Positions 21,592 to 29,577 of a stretch of DNA of 39,055 bases are shown here, one piece after another. Location of the stretch: the NCBI GenBank assembly GCA_020431405.1, contig JAGQIK010000573.1:1-39055 (forward strand), read 5' to 3'. The notes beneath the pieces are model-generated. The model did not search any database and was not told the DNA's origin. It saw only the letters and a program-made list of their open reading frames with translations. Position 1 is the first letter of the stretch, and each line of letters begins with the position of its first letter. The position numbers and the translations under genes are program-made. The DNA comes from Myxococcales bacterium (GTDB lineage Bacteria > Myxococcota_A > Polyangia > GCA-2747355).

Positions 21592-22452
21592 ATGGCCCGC
21601 CTGGCGCTCGCGCTCGCGCTCCTGCTATGCCTCGCTGTACCCAGCCCGGCCAGCGCGGCCGATCTAGACGTGATCTACGCCCGCGCCGCGCGCGATATCC
21701 AGGCCGGCAAGCCGCTGGTGGTCACCGTGCACGTGGCGTTGTGTGACAACCGCAGCCTCGCCTGCGGCGGCGGCGGCCTCGGCAACGGCGACGTACCCAA
21801 GCGCAACCTCTACTGGGGCGGCGGCGCGGGCCTGCGCGCCTTCTTCGATCACCTCGGGCGTGGCTTTCGCCGCGTACACGTCGACGCCGGCGACAAGAAG
21901 CGCGTGCTCGAGCGCGTGGTCTATCGCATGCGCGTCAAGCGGCCCTCGGCGCGCTGGCGGCGCCTCGGCGTGACGCAGCCGTTCGACGTCTATCTCGTGG
22001 GCCTCGCCTGGCGCGGGCGCGCCATCGGCGGCGCCACGCGTGCCTTCGTCGACGAGGTGGCGGGTGTCGCCGCGGCGCGCGCGCTGACGCTGCGCTCGGG
22101 GCTGAGGCTGCGCTTCGGCAGCGCGAGCCACGTCGTGGGCTACGCCGGCCACAATCACATGATGGACGTGCTCGGCTACCGCTTCCCCAAGGTCAAGCGC
22201 CGCGCCGCCGTCGGCTACTTCGCGCTGTCGTGCATCAACGCGCGCTACCTCGCGCCGCTGCGCGCCGCCGCCACGCGCGCGCTGCTGCTCACGCGCGTGC
22301 TGATGTACCCGGGCGCCTTCACGGCCTACGGCCTCGTGCGCGGCTTCGCGCGCGCCGAGCCGGCCAAGCGCGTCTACCAGCGCGGCGTGTTTCAGTACGC
22401 GCGTTACCAGAAGCGCACCAAGCGCCTCGCCGCGCGCTTCTTCACGCGCTAG
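21592..22452 (+). CDS. Exported protein with caspase-like His/Cys pattern
   Basis: The 286-residue product has a Sec signal peptide (cleavage after PASA, residue 22). The mature start (VVTVHVALCDNRSLACGGGG) and LGNGDVPKRNLYWGGGAGLRAFFD recall a conserved, unnamed family with an NxLYWG...FF core. Two hydrophobic strands end in candidate catalytic residues: VVGYAGHNHMMD (His 187) and VGYFALSCINARY (Cys 214). A strand-GH, strand-xC order is the hallmark of clan CD peptidases such as caspases and gingipains, though the 27-residue spacing is short. The C-terminus (YQRGVFQYARYQKRTKRLAARFF) is basic and helical. The in-frame ATG at 21493 would add 33 residues without signal-peptide character and overlap the neighbour. 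Peptidase activity is a hypothesis. Confidence 0.82.
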   Translation: MARLALALALLLCLAVPSPASAADLDVIYARAARDIQAGKPLVVTVHVALCDNRSLACGGGGLGNGDVPKRNLYWGGGAGLRAFFDHLGRGFRRVHVDAGDKKRVLERVVYRMRVKRPSARWRRLGVTQPFDVYLVGLAWRGRAIGGATRAFVDEVAGVAAARALTLRSGLRLRFGSASHVVGYAGHNHMMDVLGYRFPKVKRRAAVGYFALSCINARYLAPLRAAATRALLLTRVLMYPGAFTAYGLVRGFARAEPAKRVYQRGVFQYARYQKRTKRLAARFFTR

Positions 22453-22503
22453 CCGCGGTCCCGACAGCGCGCTAGCGTGCTATCGTCGTGTAGGCGATCT
22501 CGC

Positions 22504-23646
22504 ATGGGCCAACGCGCTGCCATCGCGATAGTAGTGCTGGCGGTCGTCGTGCCGTCTTGCCGTCGTGAGCGAAGCGCGGCGCCGGCGAAACGGCGCGCCG
22601 CGGCCGCCGCGGTGGCGTCCAAGATCAACGCGGGCAAGAACGCGGCGCCGCGCACGGGGCTGTGCTTTCCGCCCGACATCGACTTCGCAGTGACGGGCGT
22701 GCGCGCGCGCGGCGCGGCGGCTGTCGACTTCTGCGCACGCGCCGTCAACCGCACCGGCTCGAAGGCCGATGACGTCAAGCGCTTCGCCAGGCTCGGCGTC
22801 GGTCGACTCATCTGCATGACGTTTGACACCACGCATCGCCGGTTCTCGCAGATGACGGGCAGCGTGCCGACTCGGCGAGCAGCCCGCGATTCGCCGGACG
22901 CGGCGCGCGACGCGCGCGTCGACTTCGACAGGCGCAAGGTGACGTTCTGCGCCAACGCTGGGCGCCCGCCGTGCAAGTCGTTCACAACCGCGTATCGACG
23001 CGAGGTGCGCCCCCACCCGATGATGAGGACCGGCATGGCCGCGAACGCACGCGGCAGCCGCGTGGCGGTCATCACCATGCGCGCGCACCGAAACCCCAAC
23101 AAGGTTCAGCTGTGGATCGAGGCCTTCGCGGTGCGCGCGGCGCGGCCCATCGGGCGCATTCGCCTCGACGACTCGGACGCGTTCGAAGCGACTGTCCTGG
23201 TGTTTGTCGACGACGACGTGCTCGTGGCACGACGGAACGTGGACGACGACAGCAGCGCGTGGCTTGTCGATCTAAAGCGCCGCCGTAGCCTGCTTCTGAC
23301 AAGGCCTGATGGCACGCCGATGAACGCGATGCAGCGTGCCTTGCAAGACCTCGGTGGCGGTCATTGGGCCTTGCTGGATACCTCGGCGGGCGGCCTCGCG
23401 ATCTACAGCTTGGCGGCAGGCAAGCGCGTGGCGTACTTCGGTCTCGACAAGCGCTACCACGCGATCGACGCCGACGCGGACGGCACGTTGCTATCGGGAA
23501 GCATGCTGGTCGCCGCGGGGTCGCGGGCCGTCGTCGTCAGCGGCGGTCGGCCCGGCGCGATCCTCATCGGTGCCGTGGGCCAGCGCGCCATCGAAGTCGA
23601 TCTGCCGGTCTGCGGCCCGGGCGTCAAACCGATCGGCAGGCGATAG
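22504..23646 (+). CDS. Lipoprotein, unknown, possibly propeller-like
   Basis: The 380-residue protein has a signal peptide with lipobox-like VVPSC (Cys 18), then a basic Ala/Arg stretch. The body alternates short beta-strands with turns (ALLDTSAGGLAIYSLAAGKRVAYF, ADADGTLLSGSMLVAAGSRAVVV), which reads like part of a beta-propeller, but no repeat is clear enough to name it. Six or so Cys are spread over the first half. ATG 22504 is chosen over an upstream in-frame start at 22477, since only the former begins a signal peptide. A TATCGT box at 22481-22486 is a candidate -10. Codon use appears slightly less GC-biased than in neighbours. Confidence 0.78.
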   Translation: MGQRAAIAIVVLAVVVPSCRRERSAAPAKRRAAAAAVASKINAGKNAAPRTGLCFPPDIDFAVTGVRARGAAAVDFCARAVNRTGSKADDVKRFARLGVGRLICMTFDTTHRRFSQMTGSVPTRRAARDSPDAARDARVDFDRRKVTFCANAGRPPCKSFTTAYRREVRPHPMMRTGMAANARGSRVAVITMRAHRNPNKVQLWIEAFAVRAARPIGRIRLDDSDAFEATVLVFVDDDVLVARRNVDDDSSAWLVDLKRRRSLLLTRPDGTPMNAMQRALQDLGGGHWALLDTSAGGLAIYSLAAGKRVAYFGLDKRYHAIDADADGTLLSGSMLVAAGSRAVVVSGGRPGAILIGAVGQRAIEVDLPVCGPGVKPIGRR

Positions 23647-23676
23647 CGCCAGCGCGACGAGCCACTTGCTTGTGCG

Positions 23677-23695
23677 AGCTGACCCGTGGTCAGCT
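23677..23695. promoter_or_regulatory. Perfect inverted repeat, likely TetR operator
   Basis: AGCTGAC-CCGTG-GTCAGCT has perfect seven-base arms and a five-base spacer. It ends seven bases before the GTG of the TetR gene, over the expected promoter region (TAGATC at 23695-23700). The position suits autorepression. Confidence 0.6.
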
Positions 23696-23702
23696 AGATC
23701 GC

Positions 23703-24362
23703 GTGACCCGGCGGAAGCGACAGACACGCGCTCGCGGCGACGCGGACAAGGCGGCGCGACGCAAAGCGATCCTGCACGCAGCGGCACGCGTCTTCGAAGG
23801 CAGCCAGTACGCCGATATCACCATGGCGCAGATCGCGCGCGCCGCCGAGCTCGCCAAGGGGACGCTGTATCTCTACTTTCCGAGCAAAGAAGAGCTCTTC
23901 CTGCAGCTGACCATCGACGCCCTGCTCGGCTGGATGCTCAAGCTGGGCGGCGAGCTGTCGCCTGGCGCCGGCATCGAGCCGCTGTCACGGCGCATCGCCG
24001 AGACCTTCGTCGAGCGGCCGCAGCTGGCGCGCTTGCTGGCCCTGATGCACAGCGTGCTCGAGCAGAACATCACCGTCGAGACGGCGCTGCGCTTCAAGCG
24101 CGCCCTCGTCTCGCTGCTGGTGCTCTCGGCGCAGGCCATCGAGCTCATCGCCGAGCTTCAGCCCGGCGAGGGCACGCGCTTTCTGCTGCGGCTGCACGCC
24201 GTGATGGTGGGGCTGTCGCAGATGTGCGATCCGTCGGCGCCGGTGGCCGAGGCGCGGGCGCGCTCTCAGGAGATCGAGGTGCTGTTTATCGATCTCGGCG
24301 AGGAGCTGCGCGTGGTGGCGAAGATGCTGCTCGAAGGGGCCGCTAGCAGCGCTAGAACTTGA
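23703..24362 (+). CDS. TetR/AcrR-family transcriptional regulator
   Basis: The 219-residue protein has a typical TetR DNA-binding head: RRKAILHAAARVFEGSQYAD, ITMAQIARAAELAKGTLYLYFPSKEELF at about residues 20-65, including the TLYxYFPSKEELF helix-turn-helix end. The C-terminal ligand/dimer domain is all helical; it resembles the AcrR type but no ligand is obvious. It begins with basic VTRRKRQTRARG. GTG 23703 is chosen because a perfect palindrome ends just upstream. Its last 11 bases overlap the end of the convergent gene at 24352. Likely targets are itself and perhaps neighbouring envelope genes. Confidence 0.93.
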   Translation: MTRRKRQTRARGDADKAARRKAILHAAARVFEGSQYADITMAQIARAAELAKGTLYLYFPSKEELFLQLTIDALLGWMLKLGGELSPGAGIEPLSRRIAETFVERPQLARLLALMHSVLEQNITVETALRFKRALVSLLVLSAQAIELIAELQPGEGTRFLLRLHAVMVGLSQMCDPSAPVAEARARSQEIEVLFIDLGEELRVVAKMLLEGAASSART

Positions 24363-24729
24363 TCTTGAGCTTGATCATGCCGCCGGTGACGCCCACGTCG
24401 AGCGGCTCGTCACCTTTGATCGCCTTGAAGAAGTTCTGCTTGATGTCGACGCTGCCCGAGACGACGACGCTCTCGACGTTCAGCGCGCGCTCGAGGCCGC
24501 GTAGGCGCAGGCCCTTGTTGCGGATCACGTCGGCGACGAGGTGAAGGCCCAGGTCGTCAGCGATCTCGACGGCCTTGTTGTCCTTCTTCTTCTTCTTGCC
24601 GAGCGGCTCGTGGTTGGCGAAGACGCCGTTCCAGCGCTGCACCAGCCGCTCGGTGTCCCCGGTGGGCAGGCCGTTGATCAGGCTGCGGTCGAGATCGCGC
24701 AACAGACAACAGAGATCGTCTTCGTTCAT
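24352..24729 (-). CDS. Small unknown protein with Lys-rich segment
   Basis: The 125-residue product has no signal peptide or membrane helix. It contains LGKKKKKDNK at about 43-52, a Leu-rich helix (AVEIADDLGLHLVADVIRNKG) and ends in beta-like GMIKLKIKF. I recognise no family. It lies 86 bases downstream of the WGR/propeller gene on the same strand and its stop overlaps the end of the TetR gene by 11 bases in convergent orientation. Confidence 0.7.
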   Translation of the reverse strand: MNEDDLCCLLRDLDRSLINGLPTGDTERLVQRWNGVFANHEPLGKKKKKDNKAVEIADDLGLHLVADVIRNKGLRLRGLERALNVESVVVSGSVDIKQNFFKAIKGDEPLDVGVTGGMIKLKIKF

Positions 24730-24815
24730 CGCTCACCCCGGCATTGCGTGCGGAACAGTAAGCCTAGCACGCACAGCGCAACTAACTACCCCTCGCCCTC
24801 GCGCGCCCGCGCGCC

Positions 24816-25997
24816 TCAGGCCTTCTCGGCGGCGGCGAGGTAGAAGATCGTGCCCTGCGCGCCGCCGATCACCATGCCGTCGCCGTGGGCCTTGCAGCAC
24901 CACAGCATGTCGCTGGTCAGCCCGTGCTTGAGCTTCTTGAAGGAGGCGCCGTCGTCGTCGGAGACGAGCACGGCGCCGCGATCGCCGACCGCGACGAGGC
25001 GGCCGTCGGCGAGGATGTCGATGCCGGTGAGGTGGCCTTTGACCGGACACTTGATCGTCTCGAAGGTCTTGCCGCGGTCGGTGGAGCGATAGATCTGGCC
25101 GCTGAGGCCGACCACGACGAGGCTGCCGGCCTCGGTGACGCAGGCGTACATCAGGTCTTGGCCGGCCTTGAGGCCCTTGCAGCGCTCGACGGACTTGTCG
25201 TTGACGATGTAGAGGTAGCCCGGCTTGTCGGTGGGCACGAGGATGCCGAGCGGGCTGTTGCTGATGCGCGCGATGTACTGCGCCACGCCGCCGACCTTGC
25301 GGAACGTCTCGCCGTCGTGGCTCACCGCGAGAAAGCCCGCGTCGCCCGCGGTCCAGATGTGGCCTGCGTCGTCGGCGACGATGCCGAACAAGCAGGCGCG
25401 CGCGCCCGTGTCGATGCGCGTCCATGTCTTGCCGCGGTCTGGCGACTTGGCGACGTAGCCGTACTCGCCGCAGACCCACAGCGTGTCGCCGTCGAGGTAC
25501 GCCGAGCGCAGGCCGGGGCCAGGCGACTTCTTCTTGCTGTACTTGCCGCCCGTCGCCGACAGGTAGAACAGATCGCTGCCCTGGCCGCCCACGGCGGCGA
25601 CGCGCTTGCCCGACACGCCGAGCCCCAGCACCAGGCCATAGTGAAGCTGCCGCGGCTCGACCTGCGCCGTCAGCTGCAAAGGGGCCAATCGCGACTTGGT
25701 CTTGGTCTTGGTCTTCGTCTTCGGCGTGGCCTTCGTCTTCGTCTTCGACGGCGTCTCGATCGCCGTCTGCGCCGCCGCCGCCGCCGCGCCGCCGTCCGTC
25801 TCGACGTAGCCCTTCTTGACCTTCTGCCCGATGAGCTTTTCCGCTTCGGCGTTGGCCTTGGCCTCGTCGTCGAAGTCTTTGCGCTTGGTCTGGCCGTCGC
25901 TGCCGATGCGGCCGTAGCTGACCGTCATCGTCGCGCCGCTGACGGCGACGCTCCAGAACTTGGCCGACTTGTCGTCGCGATACTCGAACCGTCGCAT
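24816..25997 (-). CDS. WGR domain plus YCF48-like beta-propeller protein
   Basis: The 393-residue cytoplasmic protein opens with a WGR domain (residues 1-68: MRRFEYRDDKSAKFWSV, SYGRIGSDGQTKRKDF, KLIGQKVKKGYVE), the fold found beside PARP catalytic domains and in bacterial MolR-like proteins. A Thr/Lys-rich linker (about 80-105, hexamer DNA repeats at 25689-25748) leads to a propeller of repeating blades with SPDRGKTWTRID, STDRGKTFETIK and SDDDGASFKKLK, the (S/T)xDxGxT(W/F) pattern of YCF48-like or sialidase-type propellers. WGR may bind nucleic acid or protein. Its start lies 10 bases after the kinase stop, so the pair forms an operon. AGAGAGG precedes ATG 25997. Confidence 0.88.
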   Translation of the reverse strand: MRRFEYRDDKSAKFWSVAVSGATMTVSYGRIGSDGQTKRKDFDDEAKANAEAEKLIGQKVKKGYVETDGGAAAAAAQTAIETPSKTKTKATPKTKTKTKTKSRLAPLQLTAQVEPRQLHYGLVLGLGVSGKRVAAVGGQGSDLFYLSATGGKYSKKKSPGPGLRSAYLDGDTLWVCGEYGYVAKSPDRGKTWTRIDTGARACLFGIVADDAGHIWTAGDAGFLAVSHDGETFRKVGGVAQYIARISNSPLGILVPTDKPGYLYIVNDKSVERCKGLKAGQDLMYACVTEAGSLVVVGLSGQIYRSTDRGKTFETIKCPVKGHLTGIDILADGRLVAVGDRGAVLVSDDDGASFKKLKHGLTSDMLWCCKAHGDGMVIGGAQGTIFYLAAAEKA

Positions 25998-26007
25998 CTG
26001 TTCCTCT

Positions 26008-27507
26008 CTATCGTCGTTTGCCGCCGGCGGCGGCGAGCTCTCGCAGTAGCTGCGCTGCGGCGCTGCGCTGCATGGTGGCCAGCTCGCCGTCGTCGAGCCA
26101 CATGCCCCCGCAGCGACCGCAGCGATCGACCTCGGTGTCGGGCGCGGCCCGCAGCTCGAAGGTGTCGAGCTCGCAGCCGCAGTTGGGGCAGTCGACGCCG
26201 CTGTCGCCGACGCGCGCGCCGAGCAGCGACGGCAGCTGCGGCGCGAGCTCCGACTTGAGCCCCACCAGCGACGACGCCACCAGCCGCCCGGCTTCGCCGA
26301 AGTCGAGCCAGATGCCGCGGCAGGACAGGCAGCGATCGACCTCGATGTCCTCGGCGAACGACGTCGGCACCAACAGCTCGCGGCAGCGCGGGCAGCTGCG
26401 CGTCTGCGGCGTGCTGGTGACCTCGCGGAAGGTCACCTCCTCGTGCGGGTCGCCGCTGCCAGCACGGTCGCCCTCGTCGGCGCTGCGCTCGGCGGCGACG
26501 GTGCTGGCGACGCCGAGCTCCTCCGCGTGCTCGGCCGCTGCCTCCGAGATAGCCGCCGCCAGCAGCGCCGCGCGATCGTCGCGGCCAGCCACGCGCGTAG
26601 GCGGCACGGCGCGCGCGTCCTCGCTCGCGAGCATGGTCTTGGGGATCGTGCGCTCGTCTTGCGCTCGCGCCAGCGACGCCTCGAGCGCCCGACGCAGCGC
26701 GGCGGCGAAGTGCGAGGCGCGCTCGTAGCGCGCGCTGGGCTTCTTGGCGAGCGCGCGCGTGACGGCCGCCGCGGCGTCGGCGCCGACGTCCGGCGCGACC
26801 GCGTACAGATCGGGTACCGGCTCGTACTGGTGCATCGCCATCAGCCGCCCAGCGCCCTCGGCCTCGAACGGCGGGCGCCCGCACAGCGCCTCGTAGGCGA
26901 TGGCGCCCAGCGCGTAGATGTCCGAGCGCGCGTCGACGTGCTTGGCGCTGGCGCACTGCTCGGGCGACATGTAGAGCGGCGTGCCGACGATCAAGTTGCT
27001 GTGCGTGCGGCGCGGCGCGTTGGCGCGCTGCAGCTGCGCCACGCCGAAGTCGAGCACCTTGACGCGATCGTCGGGCAGGCAGAGAAAGAGGTTATCGGGC
27101 TTGAGATCGCGGTGCACGATGCCCGCCGCGTGCGTGGCGTCGAGCGCTTCCGAGACGCGCTCGACCAGCCGCGTGACCTCGGCCAGCGGCAGCGTGCGGC
27201 GCTGCGCGAGCCGCTCGCCCAGCGACTCGCCTTCGAGCAGCTCCATCACCAGATAGGGGCCCTGGCTGGCGTCGATGCCGCAGTCGTAGACCTCGACGAT
27301 GCTCTCGTGGCCGACCTTGTGCGCGGCGCGCGCCTCGTCGAAAAAGCGCGCCACGATCTCCTTGTTGGCGGCGGCCTCGGCGCTGAGCACTTTGATCGCC
27401 GCGGCGCGGCCGATGACCACGTGCTCGGCGCGCCACACCACGCCCATCGCGCCTTCGCCGATGCGCGACAGCAGCGTGTAGTTGCCAAGCTGTGTGGCCG
27501 TGGTCAT
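26008..27507 (-). CDS. Ser/Thr protein kinase with two C-terminal TFIIB-type zinc ribbons
   Basis: The 499-residue protein has a complete Hanks-type kinase domain at residues 10-275: Gly loop IGEGAMGVVW (16-25), Lys 39 in AAIKVL, HRDLKPDN (132-139), DFG (153-155) and MSPEQ (180-184). A disordered linker follows, including IPKTMLAS. Unlike most bacterial kinases it then has two zf-TFIIB-type zinc ribbons: CPRC...CLSCRGIWLDFGE (about 367-405) and CPNC...CGRCGGMWLDDGEL (about 434-474). There is no membrane helix, so it should be cytoplasmic. The zinc ribbons may bind nucleic acid or protein. The Cys-rich membrane-protein gene lies 35 bases upstream; the WGR/propeller gene follows after 10 bases. 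Confidence 0.94.
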   Translation of the reverse strand: MTTATQLGNYTLLSRIGEGAMGVVWRAEHVVIGRAAAIKVLSAEAAANKEIVARFFDEARAAHKVGHESIVEVYDCGIDASQGPYLVMELLEGESLGERLAQRRTLPLAEVTRLVERVSEALDATHAAGIVHRDLKPDNLFLCLPDDRVKVLDFGVAQLQRANAPRRTHSNLIVGTPLYMSPEQCASAKHVDARSDIYALGAIAYEALCGRPPFEAEGAGRLMAMHQYEPVPDLYAVAPDVGADAAAAVTRALAKKPSARYERASHFAAALRRALEASLARAQDERTIPKTMLASEDARAVPPTRVAGRDDRAALLAAAISEAAAEHAEELGVASTVAAERSADEGDRAGSGDPHEEVTFREVTSTPQTRSCPRCRELLVPTSFAEDIEVDRCLSCRGIWLDFGEAGRLVASSLVGLKSELAPQLPSLLGARVGDSGVDCPNCGCELDTFELRAAPDTEVDRCGRCGGMWLDDGELATMQRSAAAQLLRELAAAGGKRR

Positions 27508-27542
27508 CCGCGACGCTGCCGTGCGCGTGGGTTTTGCTGCTT

Positions 27543-28178
27543 CTAGAAGTGGGTCAAAGACACGTTGAGCCCAAATCCATCGCGGCTCACCAATCCCGGC
27601 TGAAAGCGCAACTTGGCAGCTCTCGGCCCTTCGCCGAGCGACAGCACGGGAACCTGCACGTCGCGCTTGAGCACCAGACCCGCGACAAAAGCGGCGGCTG
27701 CGATGATCTGAAAGACGCCTGCGACGATCAACGGTGCGGCGTAGTCATCCGCGAGCGGACACTCGTTGACGCCCTTGAGCACGAACGGGCCCGCGATGGG
27801 GATCAGCATCACGCCGAGGGCCTTGCCGCGCTCGCTGTCGCACGACGTCCCCGCGGCGACGCCGATGCCCGTCAGGTAGTCGAGGCCCCAGACCACCAAG
27901 CCCGTCACCCAAAGCCAGGTGATGCTCTCTTTGACCGTTCGCGTTTGTAGGCGCACCGTGCCCGCGCTCGCTGCCCCGGCAGGCATCGTGCACTTGGCAG
28001 CGCGACAGATCTGATTGCCTGGGCAGTCGGTGTCTTTGCTACACGAAGCGTCGACACACGCGCCCGCCTGGCAGGCCCGCCCACCTTTGCAGTCCGCGTT
28101 CGACGTGCACTGCGCCCAAGCCGTCGAGGAGAGGAGCGCACCCGCGATCACCAGCACCAGTACCGACGCTCGTAGCAT
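27543..28178 (-). CDS. Cys-rich exported membrane protein
   Basis: The 211-residue protein has a Sec signal peptide (cleavage after AWA, about residue 23). Two Cys-rich repeats follow (CTSNADCKGGRACQAGACV and CSKDTDCPGNQICRAAKC), each with Cys spacing typical of small disulfide domains in myxobacterial secreted proteins. Then come two or three hydrophobic segments (LWVTGLVVWGLDYLTG, LGVMLIPIAGPFVL, IVAGVFQIIAAAAFVAGLVL). The Cys-rich part should face the periplasm. ATG 28178 has AGGGAGG just upstream; an in-frame GTG 18 bases earlier is less likely. No family name is recognised. The kinase gene begins 35 bases after its stop. Confidence 0.82.
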   Translation of the reverse strand: MLRASVLVLVIAGALLSSTAWAQCTSNADCKGGRACQAGACVDASCSKDTDCPGNQICRAAKCTMPAGAASAGTVRLQTRTVKESITWLWVTGLVVWGLDYLTGIGVAAGTSCDSERGKALGVMLIPIAGPFVLKGVNECPLADDYAAPLIVAGVFQIIAAAAFVAGLVLKRDVQVPVLSLGEGPRAAKLRFQPGLVSRDGFGLNVSLTHF

Positions 28179-28248
28179 CGAGCCTCCCTTCTTCACGACA
28201 AGACTACCGGCGCACGATACGCATGCATACCTTGCATTTCTGCGAGCT

Positions 28249-28269
28249 CACACTCCGGAGCGGGGTGTG
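28249..28269 (-). terminator. Eight-base hairpin after the TPR gene
   Basis: CACACTCC and GGGGTGTG pair over eight bases (one G-T) around GGAGC. It lies 26 bases downstream of the TPR stop codon and upstream of the next gene. No T-run follows, so confidence is low. Confidence 0.3.
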
Positions 28270-28294
28270 GTCATCGCGGCGTGGTCGCGCTGTC

Positions 28295-29458
28295 TCAGCC
28301 CAAAAAGGAGAAGCGCGACAGCTCGCGCGCGCGTGAAAAGCTCGGATCGTCGGCGAAGATGCGCGCGGTCTGCTCGGGGTGCGTGGCGTGCGCGCGCCTG
28401 AGCAGCGTCTCGGCCTCGTCGTAGCGCTCCTGCGAGCAGTACAGCACGGCGAGGTTGTAGTAGGTGTTGAAGTGGCCGCTGTCGACGGCGAGCGCCTCGC
28501 GCAGGCAGTCCTCGCCGCGATCGGGCGCACCGCTGCACAGGTACGCCAGCCCGAGGCTCGACCACGCGGCCGCGTCGTCGGGCGTGATCTCGACCTGCTC
28601 GAGCAGCACCGCGATGGCCGCGTCGAAGCGGCCGCTCTCGCCGAGCACGTTGCCCAGCGCCGAGCGCGCGCCGGCGAACTCGGGACACAGCGCGACGAGC
28701 GTCTCGAGCGTCTCGACCGCCATCGGGTAGTCGCCGACCTCGTGGTAGGTGGTGCCGAGGTTGAACAGCGCCACCGGGTTTTCGGGGTCGCGCAGCAGCG
28801 CCTCGCGGTAGGCGTCGATCGCTTTGTGTGGAAGGCCCATGCGGCCGAAGACCACGCCCTGGTTGACCAGCGGGCTCGACCAGGCCTCGTCGTAGTCGGC
28901 GGCGCGCTTGAAGGCGAACAGCGCGCGCTCGTGCTGTCCCGCCTCGGCGAGCTCGAGCCCCTCGCTGCCGTAGGTGCGCGCGAGGCCGAGCCGCGCGGCC
29001 TGCTCCTCTTCGGCCACCGAGTCGAACGCGGCGCGCGCGCGCGTGACGTCGCCGTCCTCGAGGTAGAGCTCGCCGCGGATGACCTCGAGCGCGCGCGCCT
29101 CGGGGTGCTTTTCGATGAACGCGTCGAGCAGCCGAAACGCTTCGTCGCGCCCGCCGATGTGCAGGCCGATGACGCGCGCCAGCGCGGCGACCGTGGCGAC
29201 GCTGTCGGGCGATGCGTCGAGCGCGCGCCGCAGCAGCTGTTCGGCTTCGCCGTAGCGCTGCGCGCGCATGCGCTCGCGGCCGAGCGCGAGCAGGACCTCG
29301 GGCTCGTCGGGTGCCTCGCCGAGCGCGCGCTCGAAGGCGTCGCTGGCGCGCTGGTAGTCGCCGCGCTTGAGCTCGCGTACGCCGCGCCTCAGATGCAGCC
29401 GCCAACCAGACAGTGGGATGAGGTTACTCGCCAATCGCCCCGTGCTCGCGATGCCCAA
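28295..29458 (-). CDS. TPR-repeat protein
   Basis: The 387-residue protein consists of about nine to ten tetratricopeptide repeats, for example residues 30-62 (GDYQRASDAFERALGEAPDE), AVALFNLGTTYHEVGDY, AAAWSSLGLAYLCSG and NTYYNLAVLYCSQERY. No signal peptide is seen; the first 20 residues (MGIASTGRLASNLIPL) are weakly hydrophobic. TPR arrays mediate protein assembly. Nothing in the sequence names a partner. The start is uncertain: TTG 29458 is the first possible codon and another TTG lies 21 bases further in. It is divergent from the STAND-HEAT gene across a 119-base gap, so both may be coregulated. Confidence 0.85.
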   Translation of the reverse strand: MGIASTGRLASNLIPLSGWRLHLRRGVRELKRGDYQRASDAFERALGEAPDEPEVLLALGRERMRAQRYGEAEQLLRRALDASPDSVATVAALARVIGLHIGGRDEAFRLLDAFIEKHPEARALEVIRGELYLEDGDVTRARAAFDSVAEEEQAARLGLARTYGSEGLELAEAGQHERALFAFKRAADYDEAWSSPLVNQGVVFGRMGLPHKAIDAYREALLRDPENPVALFNLGTTYHEVGDYPMAVETLETLVALCPEFAGARSALGNVLGESGRFDAAIAVLLEQVEITPDDAAAWSSLGLAYLCSGAPDRGEDCLREALAVDSGHFNTYYNLAVLYCSQERYDEAETLLRRAHATHPEQTARIFADDPSFSRARELSRFSFLG

Positions 29459-29540
29459 GCCACGCTAGCATTCGCGATCTAGAGGGTCAACGCGCAGAGA
29501 GGCCCAATCGGCGCGCGCGTGATACCATCGGGCGTTTTGA

Positions 29541-29558
29541 CGCGCCGCGACCGGCGCG
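29541..29558 (+). other. Hairpin in the leader of the STAND gene
   Basis: CGCGCCG and CGGCGCG form a perfect seven-base stem around CGAC. It ends one base before an ATG at 29560 and 19 bases before the preferred ATG at 29578, so it may influence translation. A -10-like TACCAT sits at 29523-29528. Confidence 0.35.
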
Positions 29559-29577
29559 CATGTGGAAAAGGGAGACG

